Assembly: GCA_016713005.1 (NCBI GenBank)
Contig: JADJPY010000016.1
Span: 186,001 to 250,000 of the forward strand
Length of the DNA stretch: 64,000 bases
Direction: 5' to 3'
Origin: Ramlibacter sp.
GTDB taxonomy: Bacteria > Pseudomonadota > Gammaproteobacteria > Burkholderiales > Burkholderiaceae_C
The position numbers were made by a program, and so were the translations under genes. Positions 27,819-35,790 of the stretch are shown here, one piece after another (the stretch's first letter is position 1; every line of letters begins with the position of its first letter). The notes under the pieces are model-generated. The model did no database searches. It worked only from the letters and a program-made list of their open reading frames with translations, and was not told the origin of the DNA.

Positions 27819-28070
27819 ATGAGCACGATGAACATTTCCCTGCCCGATGCCCTGAAGTCCTTCGTGGACGAACAGGTCAGCCTGCGCGCCTACGGCACCA
27901 GCAGCGAATATGTGCGCGAACTGATCCGCCGGGATCAGGATCGCCTTCAGTTGCGCGCCGTGCTGCTGGCCGGCGCGAATTCAACTCCGGCAGCAGAAGC
28001 CGATGCAGGCTACTTTGAAGGCTTGCGAACCCGGGTGCGCAAGGCAAAAACTTCCCAGACAAAAGCGTGA
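27819..28070 (+). CDS. ParD-like antitoxin (CopG/Arc-type)
   Basis: An 83-residue protein with the ParD N-terminus MSTMNISLPDALKSFVDEQV and 'GTSSEYVRELIRRDQDR', the ribbon-helix-helix DNA-binding part. The disordered C-terminal half would neutralise the toxin. Its TGA overlaps the toxin GTG (GTGA). Confidence 0.88.
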   Translation: MSTMNISLPDALKSFVDEQVSLRAYGTSSEYVRELIRRDQDRLQLRAVLLAGANSTPAAEADAGYFEGLRTRVRKAKTSQTKA

Positions 28071-28396
28071 AGCGCAAACCCGTCGTCCCGAGGGAACGGG
28101 CCCATCGGGATGTTGAAGAAGCCATTGACTGGTACCTGGGCGAAGCCACTGAGGCGGCTGCGCTTGGCTACATCGATGCCCTGGAGCGGGCGTACACGCA
28201 CATCAGCCGCCACCCGGCCACAGGTGCCCCACGCTACGCCCACGCACTCAACCTGCCCGGCCTGCGCACCTGGCCGCTGACACGCTACCCCTACATCGTC
28301 TTCTACGTTGAACACCCCGGACACATCGACGTCTGGCGGGTGCTTCATGGCGAACGGGACATTCCCGCCTGGATGCGGGACACCGAAAGCGAGTGA
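28067..28396 (+). CDS. ParE/RelE-family toxin
   Basis: A 109-residue type II toxin. 'HRDVEEAIDWYLGEATEAAA', 'RHPATGAPRYAHALNLPGLR' and 'YPYIVFYVEHPGHIDVWRVLH' are characteristic of the ParE family, which generally poisons DNA gyrase. The GTG start at 28067 overlaps the antitoxin stop. The pair follows the dehydrogenase gene with no shared function evident. Confidence 0.88.
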   Translation: MKRKPVVPRERAHRDVEEAIDWYLGEATEAAALGYIDALERAYTHISRHPATGAPRYAHALNLPGLRTWPLTRYPYIVFYVEHPGHIDVWRVLHGERDIPAWMRDTESE

Positions 28397-28466
28397 GGAG
28401 GCGCCCGGTCAAAGGCCGCCCGGCAGTTGACCCGTCGCGATCAGGATCGCCATCATTTTTCTTGGG

Positions 28467-28521
28467 GAAAAGTGCCTCCAGCCCCCGCCAATACTGATTG
28501 ACCCGCTACAAAATCAATAGC
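28467..28521 (-). repeat. Interspersed repeat copy 5 (intergenic)
   Basis: Minus-strand element: stem GCTATTGATTTTGTAGC, then GGGT, a spacer and GGCGGGGGCTGGAGGCAC. It sits between the convergent ends of the two toxin-antitoxin modules. Confidence 0.85.
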
Positions 28522-28535
28522 AGATCACAGCCATC

Positions 28536-28826
28536 TCAGGCATGCAGCGACTTCAGCGCCACGTCCGGCGCCGTGGACATGATCTTCAGCAGCGCTGCCG
28601 CCGGCCCAGTGGGCGTGCGCCGATGCTGCTCCCAGTTCTGCAACGTCTTCACGCTCACCCGCATCAGCTGGGCAAACTCGCTTTGCGATAGCCCGATCTG
28701 CTCGCGTACCGCCTTCGCGTCCGGGGCCACCAGCTCAAAGCGCCGTGATGCGGCGGCCTTGCCCCTGGAGATGGCCTTGGCCTCCTGCAGGCTGCTCACC
28801 AGATCTTCAAACAACGTCTTGTCCAT
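28536..28826 (-). CDS. XRE-family antitoxin (HigA/NadS-like)
   Basis: A 96-residue protein with a helix-turn-helix near residues 44-66 (REQIGLSQSEFAQLMRVSVK then TLQNWEQHRR). The ATG at 28826 has AAGGAG 8 bp upstream and is preferred to a GTG at 28832 that overlaps the toxin stop. It lies downstream of its toxin, the HigBA order. Confidence 0.87.
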   Translation of the reverse strand: MDKTLFEDLVSSLQEAKAISRGKAAASRRFELVAPDAKAVREQIGLSQSEFAQLMRVSVKTLQNWEQHRRTPTGPAAALLKIMSTAPDVALKSLHA

Positions 28827-28828
28827 GC

Positions 28829-29140
28829 TCACAGCTCCTTGACCAGGTCACGCAGGATGGCAACCTCCCGGTCCGTCAGGTTGTCCTTGGTGGATTTGGG
28901 GTAGACCACCAGCATGAAGATCTGGTGGTCATCCTTGACCCAGTAGTAAATCGCCCTCACGCCCCCGCTCTTGCCTCGCCCCTGCATCGCGTGACGCAGT
29001 TTGCGGATACCGCCACCACCCTTGATGAGGTCCCCGCGCTCCGGGTCGGCAACCAGGACGTTCTGCATCTCCCGGTATTCGTCATCGGTCAGCAACTGCG
29101 TGACAAGGCGGGTGAACGTAGGCGTCTCGATGAACTCCAT
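28829..29140 (-). CDS. RelE/HigB-family toxin
   Basis: A 103-residue protein, MEFIETPTFTRLVTQLLTDD (start), with 'GDLIKGGGGIRKLRHAMQG', 'SGGVRAIYYWVKDDHQIFML' and YPKSTKDNLT, the conserved HigB/RelE core of likely mRNA interferases. It precedes the XRE antitoxin. A perfect palindrome lies 10 bp upstream. Confidence 0.88.
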   Translation of the reverse strand: MEFIETPTFTRLVTQLLTDDEYREMQNVLVADPERGDLIKGGGGIRKLRHAMQGRGKSGGVRAIYYWVKDDHQIFMLVVYPKSTKDNLTDREVAILRDLVKEL

Positions 29141-29150
29141 GGGTTGATTC

Positions 29151-29169
29151 TATACGCCAATGGCGTATA
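29151..29169. promoter_or_regulatory. Operator of the HigBA-like module
   Basis: TATACGCCAATGGCGTATA is a perfect 19 bp palindrome with a single central base, placed at the promoter of the toxin-antitoxin operon. It is the expected autorepression site for the XRE antitoxin. Confidence 0.8.
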
Positions 29170-29291
29170 TCACAACGGCCTGAAGCTCCAGGCTCGTCAT
29201 CGGGCAGGTTTCCTGGAACGCGTTTGGCAATGCATTGGGCGCTGCGCTTTAGGAGGAGATGGGCCAGTCCGCGCAGTACGCGAAGCCCCCC

Positions 29292-30863
29292 TCACCCGCT
29301 GAACAACCCCTTGTGCTGCTCCCGCAGCAGGTTCTTCTGCACCTTGCCCATGGTGTTGCGCGGCAACTCCGCCACCACGAAGCAGCGCTTGGGGATCTTG
29401 AAGTTGGCCAGCTTTGACTTGAGCGCGGCGATGACCGCCTCGGGCTGGACCGCGGTGCCGGGCTTGGCAATCACCACGGCCACGCCGACTTCGCCAAAGT
29501 CGGGGTGCGGCACGCCGACCAGGGCGCTTTCGGCCACACCGGGCAGCTCGTTGATGTAGCCCTCGATCTCGGCGGGGTACACGTTGTAGCCGCCGCTGAT
29601 GATCAGGTCCTTGCTGCGCCCGACGATGGTGACGTAGCCGCGCTCGTCGATCTTGCCCACGTCGCCGGTCTTGAAGAATCCGTCGGCGGTGAACTCTTCC
29701 TTCGTCTTCTCGGGCATGCGCCAGTAGCCCTTGAAGACGTTGGGGCCGCGCACCTGGATGCCACCGATCTCGCCGGTGGGCAGGTCGCGCCCGTCGTCGT
29801 CACGCACCCGCAGCTCCACGTCCGGCAGCGGGAAGCCCACCGTGCCGCCGCGCCGCTCGGACTGGTTGCCAAAGCGCGCGTCCGGGCCATAGGGGTTGGA
29901 GGTGAGCATGGCCGTCTCGCTCATGCCGTAGCGCTCCAGGATGGTGTGGCCGGTGCGCGCCTTCCACTCGTTGAAGGTTTCCACCAGCAGCGGCGCCGAG
30001 CCCGCGACAAACAGCCTCATGCCGCGCACCGCCGCGCGGTCCAGGCCCGGCTCGGCCAGCAGGCGCACGTACAGGGTGGGCACGCCCATGAACACGGTGG
30101 CCTCGGTCAGCTTGCGCACCACCACCTTGGGGTCGAACTTTGACAGCCAGATCATCTTGCTGCCGTTGATCAGCGCGCCGTGCAGCGCCACAAACAAGCC
30201 GTGCACATGGAAGATCGGCAGCGCGTGGATCAGCACGTCGCCCGGCTTCCAGCCCCAGTAGCGTTTGAGCACCTGCGCGTTGCTCAGCATGTTGCCGTGG
30301 CTCAGCATCGCGCCCTTGCTGCGCCCGGTGGTGCCGCTGGTGTACAGGATGGCGGCCAGGTCGGTGGCTGTGCTGCGCGCGGGCGTGTGGCGGTCGCTGC
30401 AGTGCGCGGCGCGCTCCAGCAGGCTGCCGGTGCGGTCGTCGTTGAGGGTGAACACGTGGCGCGTGCCGGCCTTGAAGGCGATCTTGCTCACCCAGGGGAA
30501 GTTGGCGCCGGTGCACACCACCACCGAGGGCTCGGCGTTGCCGATGAAGTACTCGATTTCGGCACTCTGGTAGGCGGTGTTGAGCGGCAAAAACACATAG
30601 CCCGCGCGCAGCGTGGCCAGGTACAGCATCATCGCCTCGACCGATTTCTCCACCTGCACGGCCACGCGCGCGCCGGCGGGCAGTTTCAGCGAAGCCAGCA
30701 GGTTGGCCATCATGGCGGTGGCGCGCTCCAGGTCGCGCCAGCTGTAGTGCAGCGCGGGCCGGTCGGCGTCGGCGGTCTCCACCGCCACGGCGTCCAGGTC
30801 GGCGGGGAAGGCGGCGCGCAGCGCGGCGTACAGGTTGTGGGGGCCGGCAGAGGATTCGGTCAT
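29292..30863 (-). CDS. matB: Malonyl-CoA synthetase (acyl-CoA ligase)
   Basis: A 523-residue adenylate-forming enzyme; MatB converts malonate, CoA and ATP to malonyl-CoA. The P-loop ILYTSGTTGRSKGAML, YGMSETAML, the A8 region 'GRSKDLIISGGYNVYPAEIE' and the C-terminal lysine in RNTMGKVQK are present. It is the last gene of the malonate operon, 4 bp after the enoyl-CoA hydratase. The context with malonyl-CoA decarboxylase and a GntR regulator supports malonate over other acids. Confidence 0.88.
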   Translation of the reverse strand: MTESSAGPHNLYAALRAAFPADLDAVAVETADADRPALHYSWRDLERATAMMANLLASLKLPAGARVAVQVEKSVEAMMLYLATLRAGYVFLPLNTAYQSAEIEYFIGNAEPSVVVCTGANFPWVSKIAFKAGTRHVFTLNDDRTGSLLERAAHCSDRHTPARSTATDLAAILYTSGTTGRSKGAMLSHGNMLSNAQVLKRYWGWKPGDVLIHALPIFHVHGLFVALHGALINGSKMIWLSKFDPKVVVRKLTEATVFMGVPTLYVRLLAEPGLDRAAVRGMRLFVAGSAPLLVETFNEWKARTGHTILERYGMSETAMLTSNPYGPDARFGNQSERRGGTVGFPLPDVELRVRDDDGRDLPTGEIGGIQVRGPNVFKGYWRMPEKTKEEFTADGFFKTGDVGKIDERGYVTIVGRSKDLIISGGYNVYPAEIEGYINELPGVAESALVGVPHPDFGEVGVAVVIAKPGTAVQPEAVIAALKSKLANFKIPKRCFVVAELPRNTMGKVQKNLLREQHKGLFSG

Positions 30864-30867
30864 GGTG

Positions 30868-31662
30868 TCAGAACACGGGTTTTCGTTTTTCGATGAAGGC
30901 GGTCACGCCTTCGCGGTGCTCGGCGCCAGCGGCGTAGCGGTAGGCGCCCGCTATCAAATCAGTAGCGGCCTCGCCAATACCGGCGGGGGCTGGAGGCCAA
31001 TTTGGCTCATGAATCCGGCGCAGGGCCTGCTTGTTGGCACGCGCCGCCTGGGGCGCCAGCGCGGCGATGCGCTGCGCACTGGCCAGCGCCTGCGCGGCCA
31101 CGTCGGCGTCTTGCACCACGCGGCTGAGGAAGCCGCGCGCCAGCATCAGCGGCGCGTCCAGCACGGCGGCTTCCAGCAGCATCTCGCGCGCGGTCAGCGC
31201 GCCCGTGGCCTGCGCCACCAGCTGCGCCTCGCGCGGCGCCATGGGAAAGCCCAGCCTGGCAATCGGCGCGCCAAAGCGGGCCGAAGCGCCGGCGATGCGG
31301 ATGTCGCAGGCACTGGCGATCTCCATGCCCGCGCCCATGCAGGCGCCTTCGATCTGGGCCACCACCGGTACGTCGCAGTCCAGCAACGCGCGCAGTCCGC
31401 CCCAGACGTCCGTCTCGTGGAAGTCGCGCAGCGACGCCTCTTCAAAGCGGAAATCCGGGTACTCGGAGATGTCGCCGCCCGCGCAGAAGGCGCCGCCCTC
31501 CCCGCGCACCACCACGCAGCGGGCATCGCTGGCCTGCAACGCCACAAATGCCGCGCGCAGGCCACGCCACATTGCGCGCGACATGGCGTTGAGCTTGCCC
31601 GGGTGCGCCAGGGTGACGAACGCCAGCGGGCCTTCGCGCGCAGTGCTGACTGAACCCGTCAT
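30868..31662 (-). CDS. Enoyl-CoA hydratase/isomerase family protein
   Basis: A 264-residue crotonase-fold protein. 'CVVVRGEGGAFCAGGDISEY' and 'VVAQIEGACMGAGMEIASAC' form the oxyanion-hole region, and RFGAPIARLGF lies where catalytic residues normally occur. The ATG at 31662 is preferred to an upstream one in repeat-like sequence. Residues about 219-238 (EPNWPPAPAGIGEAATDLIA) are encoded by an interspersed repeat inserted between C-terminal helices, before EGVTAFIEKRKPVF. Its role in malonate metabolism is unclear. Confidence 0.87.
   Translation of the reverse strand: MTGSVSTAREGPLAFVTLAHPGKLNAMSRAMWRGLRAAFVALQASDARCVVVRGEGGAFCAGGDISEYPDFRFEEASLRDFHETDVWGGLRALLDCDVPVVAQIEGACMGAGMEIASACDIRIAGASARFGAPIARLGFPMAPREAQLVAQATGALTAREMLLEAAVLDAPLMLARGFLSRVVQDADVAAQALASAQRIAALAPQAARANKQALRRIHEPNWPPAPAGIGEAATDLIAGAYRYAAGAEHREGVTAFIEKRKPVF
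30950..31006 (+). repeat. Interspersed repeat copy 6, inside enoyl-CoA hydratase gene
   Basis: Stem GCTATCAAATCAGTAGC, spacer, then CGGGGGCTGGAGGCCAATTT. It lies wholly within the C-terminal codons and leaves the frame open. Confidence 0.85.
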
Positions 31663-31676
31663 CGGCGCGAAACCCA

Positions 31677-31755
31677 GTCGGCGCAGGGCCGCCCCAAGCC
31701 GACGACGGCCCCCCCGGGGGGCAGCGCAGCACACGCAGTGGCAAGCGTGGGGGCC
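31677..31755. repeat. GC-rich interspersed element (second repeat type)
   Basis: The gap between the enoyl-CoA hydratase and Bug genes carries GGCCCCCCCGGGGGGCAGCG and CGCAGTGGCAAGCGTGGGGG. From memory this resembles a common intergenic element of Comamonadaceae genomes. It includes a CCCCCCCGGGGGG self-complementary core. No second clear copy is seen in this window. Confidence 0.5.
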
Positions 31756-31758
31756 ATT

Positions 31759-32748
31759 TCAGTCCAGGGTTGCGCCCGAAGCCTTGACGACCTGCGCCCA
31801 CTTCTTGATCTCGGCGCTGATGAAGCCGCCGAACTGCGCGCCGCTCAGGCCCGCGAACTCCGCGCCCTGGCGCGCCCAGACGGCCTTGGCCTCGTCGGTG
31901 GTGCAGGCCTTGCGGATTTCCTCGATCGCGCGGGCCTGCGCGTCGGCCGGCGTGCCCTTGGGCGCCCACATGCCGTACCAGGTGGAGACGGTGTAGTCCG
32001 GCAGGCCGACTTCGGTGGCGCTGGGGATGTCGGGGAAGGCAGCGCTGCGCTTGGTGCCGGAGACCATCAGGCCCTTGATGCGGCCGCCGGTGATGTGCGC
32101 GGCCGACGAACCCAGCCCGTCAAACATCAGGTCCACGTCGCCCGCAATCAGGCCTTGCAGCGCCGGGCCGGCGCCGCGGTAGGGGATGTGGGTGATGTAG
32201 GTCTTGGTCTGCTGCTTGAACAGTTCGCCCGCCAGGTGGTGCGAGGTGCCGCCGCCGGCGGAGCCGTAGTTGAGCTTGCCCGGGTTCTTGCGCAGGAAGT
32301 CCAGCAGCTCCTTGAAGTTGGCCACCGGCACGCGCTTGGGGTTGACCACCACCACCTGGGGCACGCTGGCCACCAGGATCAGGGGGATCAGGTCTTTCTC
32401 CAGGTCGTAGTCCAGCTTGGGGTACATGCTGGGGGCGATGGTGTGGTGCACCGCGCCCATGAACAGCGTGTAGCCGTCGGGCGTGGCCTTGGCCGCAATG
32501 CCCGCGCCCAGCGTGCCGCCGGCACCCCCCCGGTTGTCAATGATGAGCTGCTTGCCGGTGAGCCGGGCGAACTGCGCCGACATCGGCCGCGCAAATGCGT
32601 CGGTGCCGCCGCCGGCCGGGAACGGCACGACCACCGTCACCGGCTTGGCCGGCCAGGCCGACTGCGCGTGGCCAAATCCGGGCAGGGCCAGTGCGCCAGC
32701 GGCGGGCAAGGCACGCAACACGTCGCGCCGGGTCAGGTTGAAAGTCAT
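31759..32748 (-). CDS. Bug/TctC family substrate-binding protein of the malonate operon
   Basis: A 329-residue periplasmic protein: a signal peptide (about residues 1-28), then 'KPVTVVVPFPAGGGTDAFAR', 'RLTGKQLIIDNRGGAGGTLG' and 'NYGSAGGGTSHHLAGELF'. It probably binds malonate or a related acid for uptake, but no TctA/B subunits are in the window. It lies between the malonyl-CoA decarboxylase and enoyl-CoA hydratase genes. Confidence 0.92.
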   Translation of the reverse strand: MTFNLTRRDVLRALPAAGALALPGFGHAQSAWPAKPVTVVVPFPAGGGTDAFARPMSAQFARLTGKQLIIDNRGGAGGTLGAGIAAKATPDGYTLFMGAVHHTIAPSMYPKLDYDLEKDLIPLILVASVPQVVVVNPKRVPVANFKELLDFLRKNPGKLNYGSAGGGTSHHLAGELFKQQTKTYITHIPYRGAGPALQGLIAGDVDLMFDGLGSSAAHITGGRIKGLMVSGTKRSAAFPDIPSATEVGLPDYTVSTWYGMWAPKGTPADAQARAIEEIRKACTTDEAKAVWARQGAEFAGLSGAQFGGFISAEIKKWAQVVKASGATLD

Positions 32749-32889
32749 CGTTGTCTCCTGTTGTGTGGGGAAAGTTTCAAACCGGTCAAACGTACAGGGC
32801 TTGCACCGCGCCCGATACTGGGATTTCTCCCTGCGCCAAAAGTGCGCGGTGGCGGTCCAGCCGTTTCAGGTCGTAGAGGTAATTGACCA

Positions 32890-34173
32890 TCAGGCCATGG
32901 GATTGCTTCTGCCTTTGGGCGACGGGTCGGCCGCCCAGTTCAGCCGCTCCACCCGGGCGCCGTTACCCAGGTGAAAGCGCGCCACCGGGTCCAGCGGCTT
33001 GCCGTCCTGCATCTCGCGGCCCAGGTAGCGCGCCGCCCAGCCCATCAGGGCCACGCGCCCCGGGTCCTTTTCAGGCAGGTCGGCCACGTTCTCCCAGAGC
33101 TTGAGCAGTTCGGCCGGAGCGTTTTTGGCCAGCCAGGCCCTCAGGCCGGGGATGGGCGACAGGGTCACAAAGGTCTTGAGCTTGGGGAACTCCACCTTCA
33201 GCGACTCCACCACGCGCTTGATCAGGGAGTCGCCAAAACTCACGCCGCGCAAACCGGCCTGGGTATTGCTGATCGAATAGAACACGGCCGTGGTGGCCTT
33301 CATCAGGTCGGTAGGCGCGGCCGCTTCGTCCAGCAGCGGCGTGATGCTGTCGGCGATGCTGTCCATCAGCGCCACCTCCACGAAGATCAGCGGCTCGTCG
33401 GGCAGGCGCGGGTGGAAGAAGCCGTAGCAGCGGCGGTCGCTGTCCAGCCGGTTCTTCATGTCGGCCCAGCTGCGCACGTCGTGCACCGCCTCGTACTTGA
33501 TGAGCTTTTCCACCAGCGACGCGGGCGAATCCCAGCTGATGCGCCGCAAGTCCAGGAAACCCACGTCGAACCAGGTGGAGAACATGTACTCCATCTCCAC
33601 GTCCAGCGCGCGCAGGCGGCGGTCGGCCTTCAGGTGCGGCTGCAGTTCGGCGCGCATGTCCACCAGGAAGCGGATGCCCCCGGGGTTGGCGCTGAAGCGC
33701 TGCAGCAGCCGCCGCCGCGGCGACACCGTGGCGCGGCGGTACTGCACCTCGGCCGCGGCCTCGTCGGGCGTGCCCACGGCCGCAGCGAACTGCGCCTGCG
33801 CAGCCCGCACGGTCTGCGGGTCGGCCACAAACTGCTCGCTCATCAGCTGCCAGCAGTCGCGCCGCTGGTCGGGCGTCGCGCGGGCGTACCACTGGGCCAC
33901 GCCAGCGGCGCGCCGTCCGCCTTCAACCTCGCTCACCTTGGGGTCGACGATGGCCTGCAGCTCCGCCAGCGTGCGGCGCAACACCCGTGGCGACAACGCC
34001 TCCTGGCGCTGGCGCAGGCGCGCGGCCAGGCGCTCGCGGGTCGAGCGGGACGCCGGTTCTGCTATCGTTTCGATAGCGGGTTCTCCAGCACTGGCGGGGA
34101 CTGGAGGCTGTTTTTTGCCTGAATTCGGGCGCAGGATCGCCACGCCGCGGCTCAGCCACTCGGAGGTGTTCAT
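32890..34173 (-). CDS. matA: Malonyl-CoA decarboxylase
   Basis: A 427-residue enzyme converting malonyl-CoA to acetyl-CoA and CO2. Family blocks include 'RRISWDSPASLVEKLIKYEA', 'CYGFFHPRLPDEPLIFVEVA', 'VFYSISNTQAGLRGVSFG', TLSPIPGLRAWL and FHLGNGARVERLNWAADPS. Residues about 19-38 (GKKQPPVPASAGEPAIETIA) come from an interspersed repeat, so the N-terminal segment is family-atypical. It starts 10 bp after the regulator stop and reads into the rest of the operon. Confidence 0.92.
   Translation of the reverse strand: MNTSEWLSRGVAILRPNSGKKQPPVPASAGEPAIETIAEPASRSTRERLAARLRQRQEALSPRVLRRTLAELQAIVDPKVSEVEGGRRAAGVAQWYARATPDQRRDCWQLMSEQFVADPQTVRAAQAQFAAAVGTPDEAAAEVQYRRATVSPRRRLLQRFSANPGGIRFLVDMRAELQPHLKADRRLRALDVEMEYMFSTWFDVGFLDLRRISWDSPASLVEKLIKYEAVHDVRSWADMKNRLDSDRRCYGFFHPRLPDEPLIFVEVALMDSIADSITPLLDEAAAPTDLMKATTAVFYSISNTQAGLRGVSFGDSLIKRVVESLKVEFPKLKTFVTLSPIPGLRAWLAKNAPAELLKLWENVADLPEKDPGRVALMGWAARYLGREMQDGKPLDPVARFHLGNGARVERLNWAADPSPKGRSNPMA
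34061..34118 (+). repeat. Interspersed repeat copy 7, inside matA
   Basis: Stem GCTATCGTTTCGATAGC, spacer, then GGCGGGGACTGGAGGCTG. It is fully inside the matA N-terminal codons with no stop introduced. Confidence 0.85.
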
Positions 34174-34183
34174 GGGGCGGCCC

Positions 34184-34852
34184 TCATGCCAGCGCCCGGC
34201 TCTTGTGCAGCCGCGCCAGATCGCGCAATGCGTCGCGCTGGCGGGTCAGGTGGGTGCGCATGGCCACTTCGGCGCCGTCGGCGTCGCGCGCGCGCAGTGC
34301 GGCAAACACCGCCATGTGTTCGCTCAGCGACTGGTTCATGCGCCCCGGTGCGTGCAGGCTTTGCAGGCGCGACAGCTTGAGGATCTTGCGCAGGTCGCCG
34401 ATCACCTGCGCCAGCCAGCGGTTGCCCGCCAGCGTGATCAGCGCCTCGTGGATGACGAAGTTGGTCTCGTAGTACTCGTTGATGCGCCCTGCCTTCGCGT
34501 GCGCGGCCAGCCGCTCGTGCAGCGCCTCCAGCGCGGCGATGTCGGCGTCGCTGGCGGCCAGCGCCGCCTCGCGGGCGCAGCGCCCTTCCAGCAGCGCGAT
34601 CACCGGGAAGATCTCGTCCAGGTCGCGCTCGGTCACCTCGTTGACAAAGCAGCCGCGGCGCGGCTCGTGGCGCACCAGCCCCTCGGCCGTCAGCACCTTG
34701 AGCGCCTCGCGCAGCGGCGTGCGCGAGATCTCCATCGCCGCGCACAGCGCCACCTCGTCGATAAAGCTGCCCGGGGCCAGCTCGCCCGCGAAGATGCGCT
34801 CGCGCAGGCGGGCGGCGACTTCGTCGTGCAGGGAGTTGTGGACCAGGCGCAT
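34184..34852 (-). CDS. GntR family regulator (FCD domain) of the malonate operon
   Basis: A 222-residue FadR-subfamily regulator: winged helix with 'LHDEVAARLRERIFAGELAP' and ISRTPLREALKVL, then an FCD domain with metal-binding-type histidines ('NFVIHEALITLAGNRWLAQV', AMRTHLTRQRD). First gene of the malonate operon and comparable to MatR/MdcY. A perfect 16 bp palindrome lies 16 bp upstream of its ATG, so it probably represses its own operon. Confidence 0.9.
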   Translation of the reverse strand: MRLVHNSLHDEVAARLRERIFAGELAPGSFIDEVALCAAMEISRTPLREALKVLTAEGLVRHEPRRGCFVNEVTERDLDEIFPVIALLEGRCAREAALAASDADIAALEALHERLAAHAKAGRINEYYETNFVIHEALITLAGNRWLAQVIGDLRKILKLSRLQSLHAPGRMNQSLSEHMAVFAALRARDADGAEVAMRTHLTRQRDALRDLARLHKSRALA

Positions 34853-34867
34853 CTCCGTAATTTTCAG

Positions 34868-34883
34868 TAATTACGCGTAATTA
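34868..34883. promoter_or_regulatory. Palindromic operator of the malonate operon
   Basis: TAATTACGCGTAATTA is a perfect 16 bp palindrome just upstream of the GntR regulator gene, AT-rich against a GC-rich background. It is the likely MatR-type binding site, with malonate or malonyl-CoA as probable effector. Confidence 0.75.
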
Positions 34884-34937
34884 TGATCAGTCAGCGGTGG
34901 TCCCGCAAGAACTTTTTGCGTTACCCCGGGTTTGTCC

Positions 34938-35759
34938 TCAGGCGCGGGCGGCGGCGCGCTGCCCGGCCCACCACCAGACGCCGGCGCCAATGGCGATCAT
35001 GGGCAGGCACAGCCATTGCCCCATTGACAGGCCGGTGGACTGCTGCAGCCACAGCAGGTGGGCATCAGGCTCGCGGAAGAACTCCGCGATGAAGCGGAAC
35101 ACCCCATAGCCGAAGGTGAAGGCCGCGGCCACCTGCCCCGTGGCGCGTCCCTTGCGGGCGTACAGCCAAGTCAGCACGAACAGCAGCATCCCCTCCAGCA
35201 GGAACTGGTACACCTGCGAGGGGTGGCGCGGCAGGTCGCCCGCCCCGCGGAACACCATGCCCCATGGCAGCGAGGGGTCGGCCAGGCGGCCCCACAGCTC
35301 ACCATTGATGAAGTTGCCCACCCGGCCCGCCGCCAGGCCGGTCGGGATGCAGGGCGCCACAAAGTCCATCACCTGCAGCCATGGGCGCTTGCGGGTGCGC
35401 GCAAACCAGGCCATGGCCAGCAACACGCCCAGCAGGCCGCCATGGAAGCTCATGCCGCCCTGCCACACCGCAAAGACCTCCAGCGGATGCGCCAGGTAGT
35501 ACGCCGGCTTGTAAAACAGGCAGTAGCCCACGCGTCCGCCCAGCACCACGCCCACCACGCCCAAAAAGAGGATGTCCTCGATGTCGCGGCGCTGCCATCC
35601 GCCGGGCCCGCCCAGCGACACAAAGGGCTCGTGCTTCAGGCGCAGCATGGCCAGCGCAAAGAACAGGCCGAAGGCGGCCAGGTAGGTCAGGCCGTACCAA
35701 TGCACGGCAAGGGGCCCGACTTGCAGCGCAACCGGGTCGATTTGGGGATGGATCAGCAT
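34938..35759 (-). CDS. lgt: Prolipoprotein diacylglyceryl transferase
   Basis: Inner-membrane enzyme (273 residues) that attaches diacylglycerol to lipobox cysteines. It starts MLIHPQIDPVALQVGPLAVH with WYGLTYL next, and carries the signature 'GRVGNFINGELWGRLADPSL', 'RHPSQVYQFLLEG' and FRFIAEFFREPD, plus about seven helices. The ATG at 35759 is standard; the frame is open further upstream only as a shadow of the divergent rhomboid gene. Confidence 0.95.
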   Translation of the reverse strand: MLIHPQIDPVALQVGPLAVHWYGLTYLAAFGLFFALAMLRLKHEPFVSLGGPGGWQRRDIEDILFLGVVGVVLGGRVGYCLFYKPAYYLAHPLEVFAVWQGGMSFHGGLLGVLLAMAWFARTRKRPWLQVMDFVAPCIPTGLAAGRVGNFINGELWGRLADPSLPWGMVFRGAGDLPRHPSQVYQFLLEGMLLFVLTWLYARKGRATGQVAAAFTFGYGVFRFIAEFFREPDAHLLWLQQSTGLSMGQWLCLPMIAIGAGVWWWAGQRAAARA

Positions 35760-35790
35760 GCCCGGCATTGTGCCCGCTGCACAATGGCGC

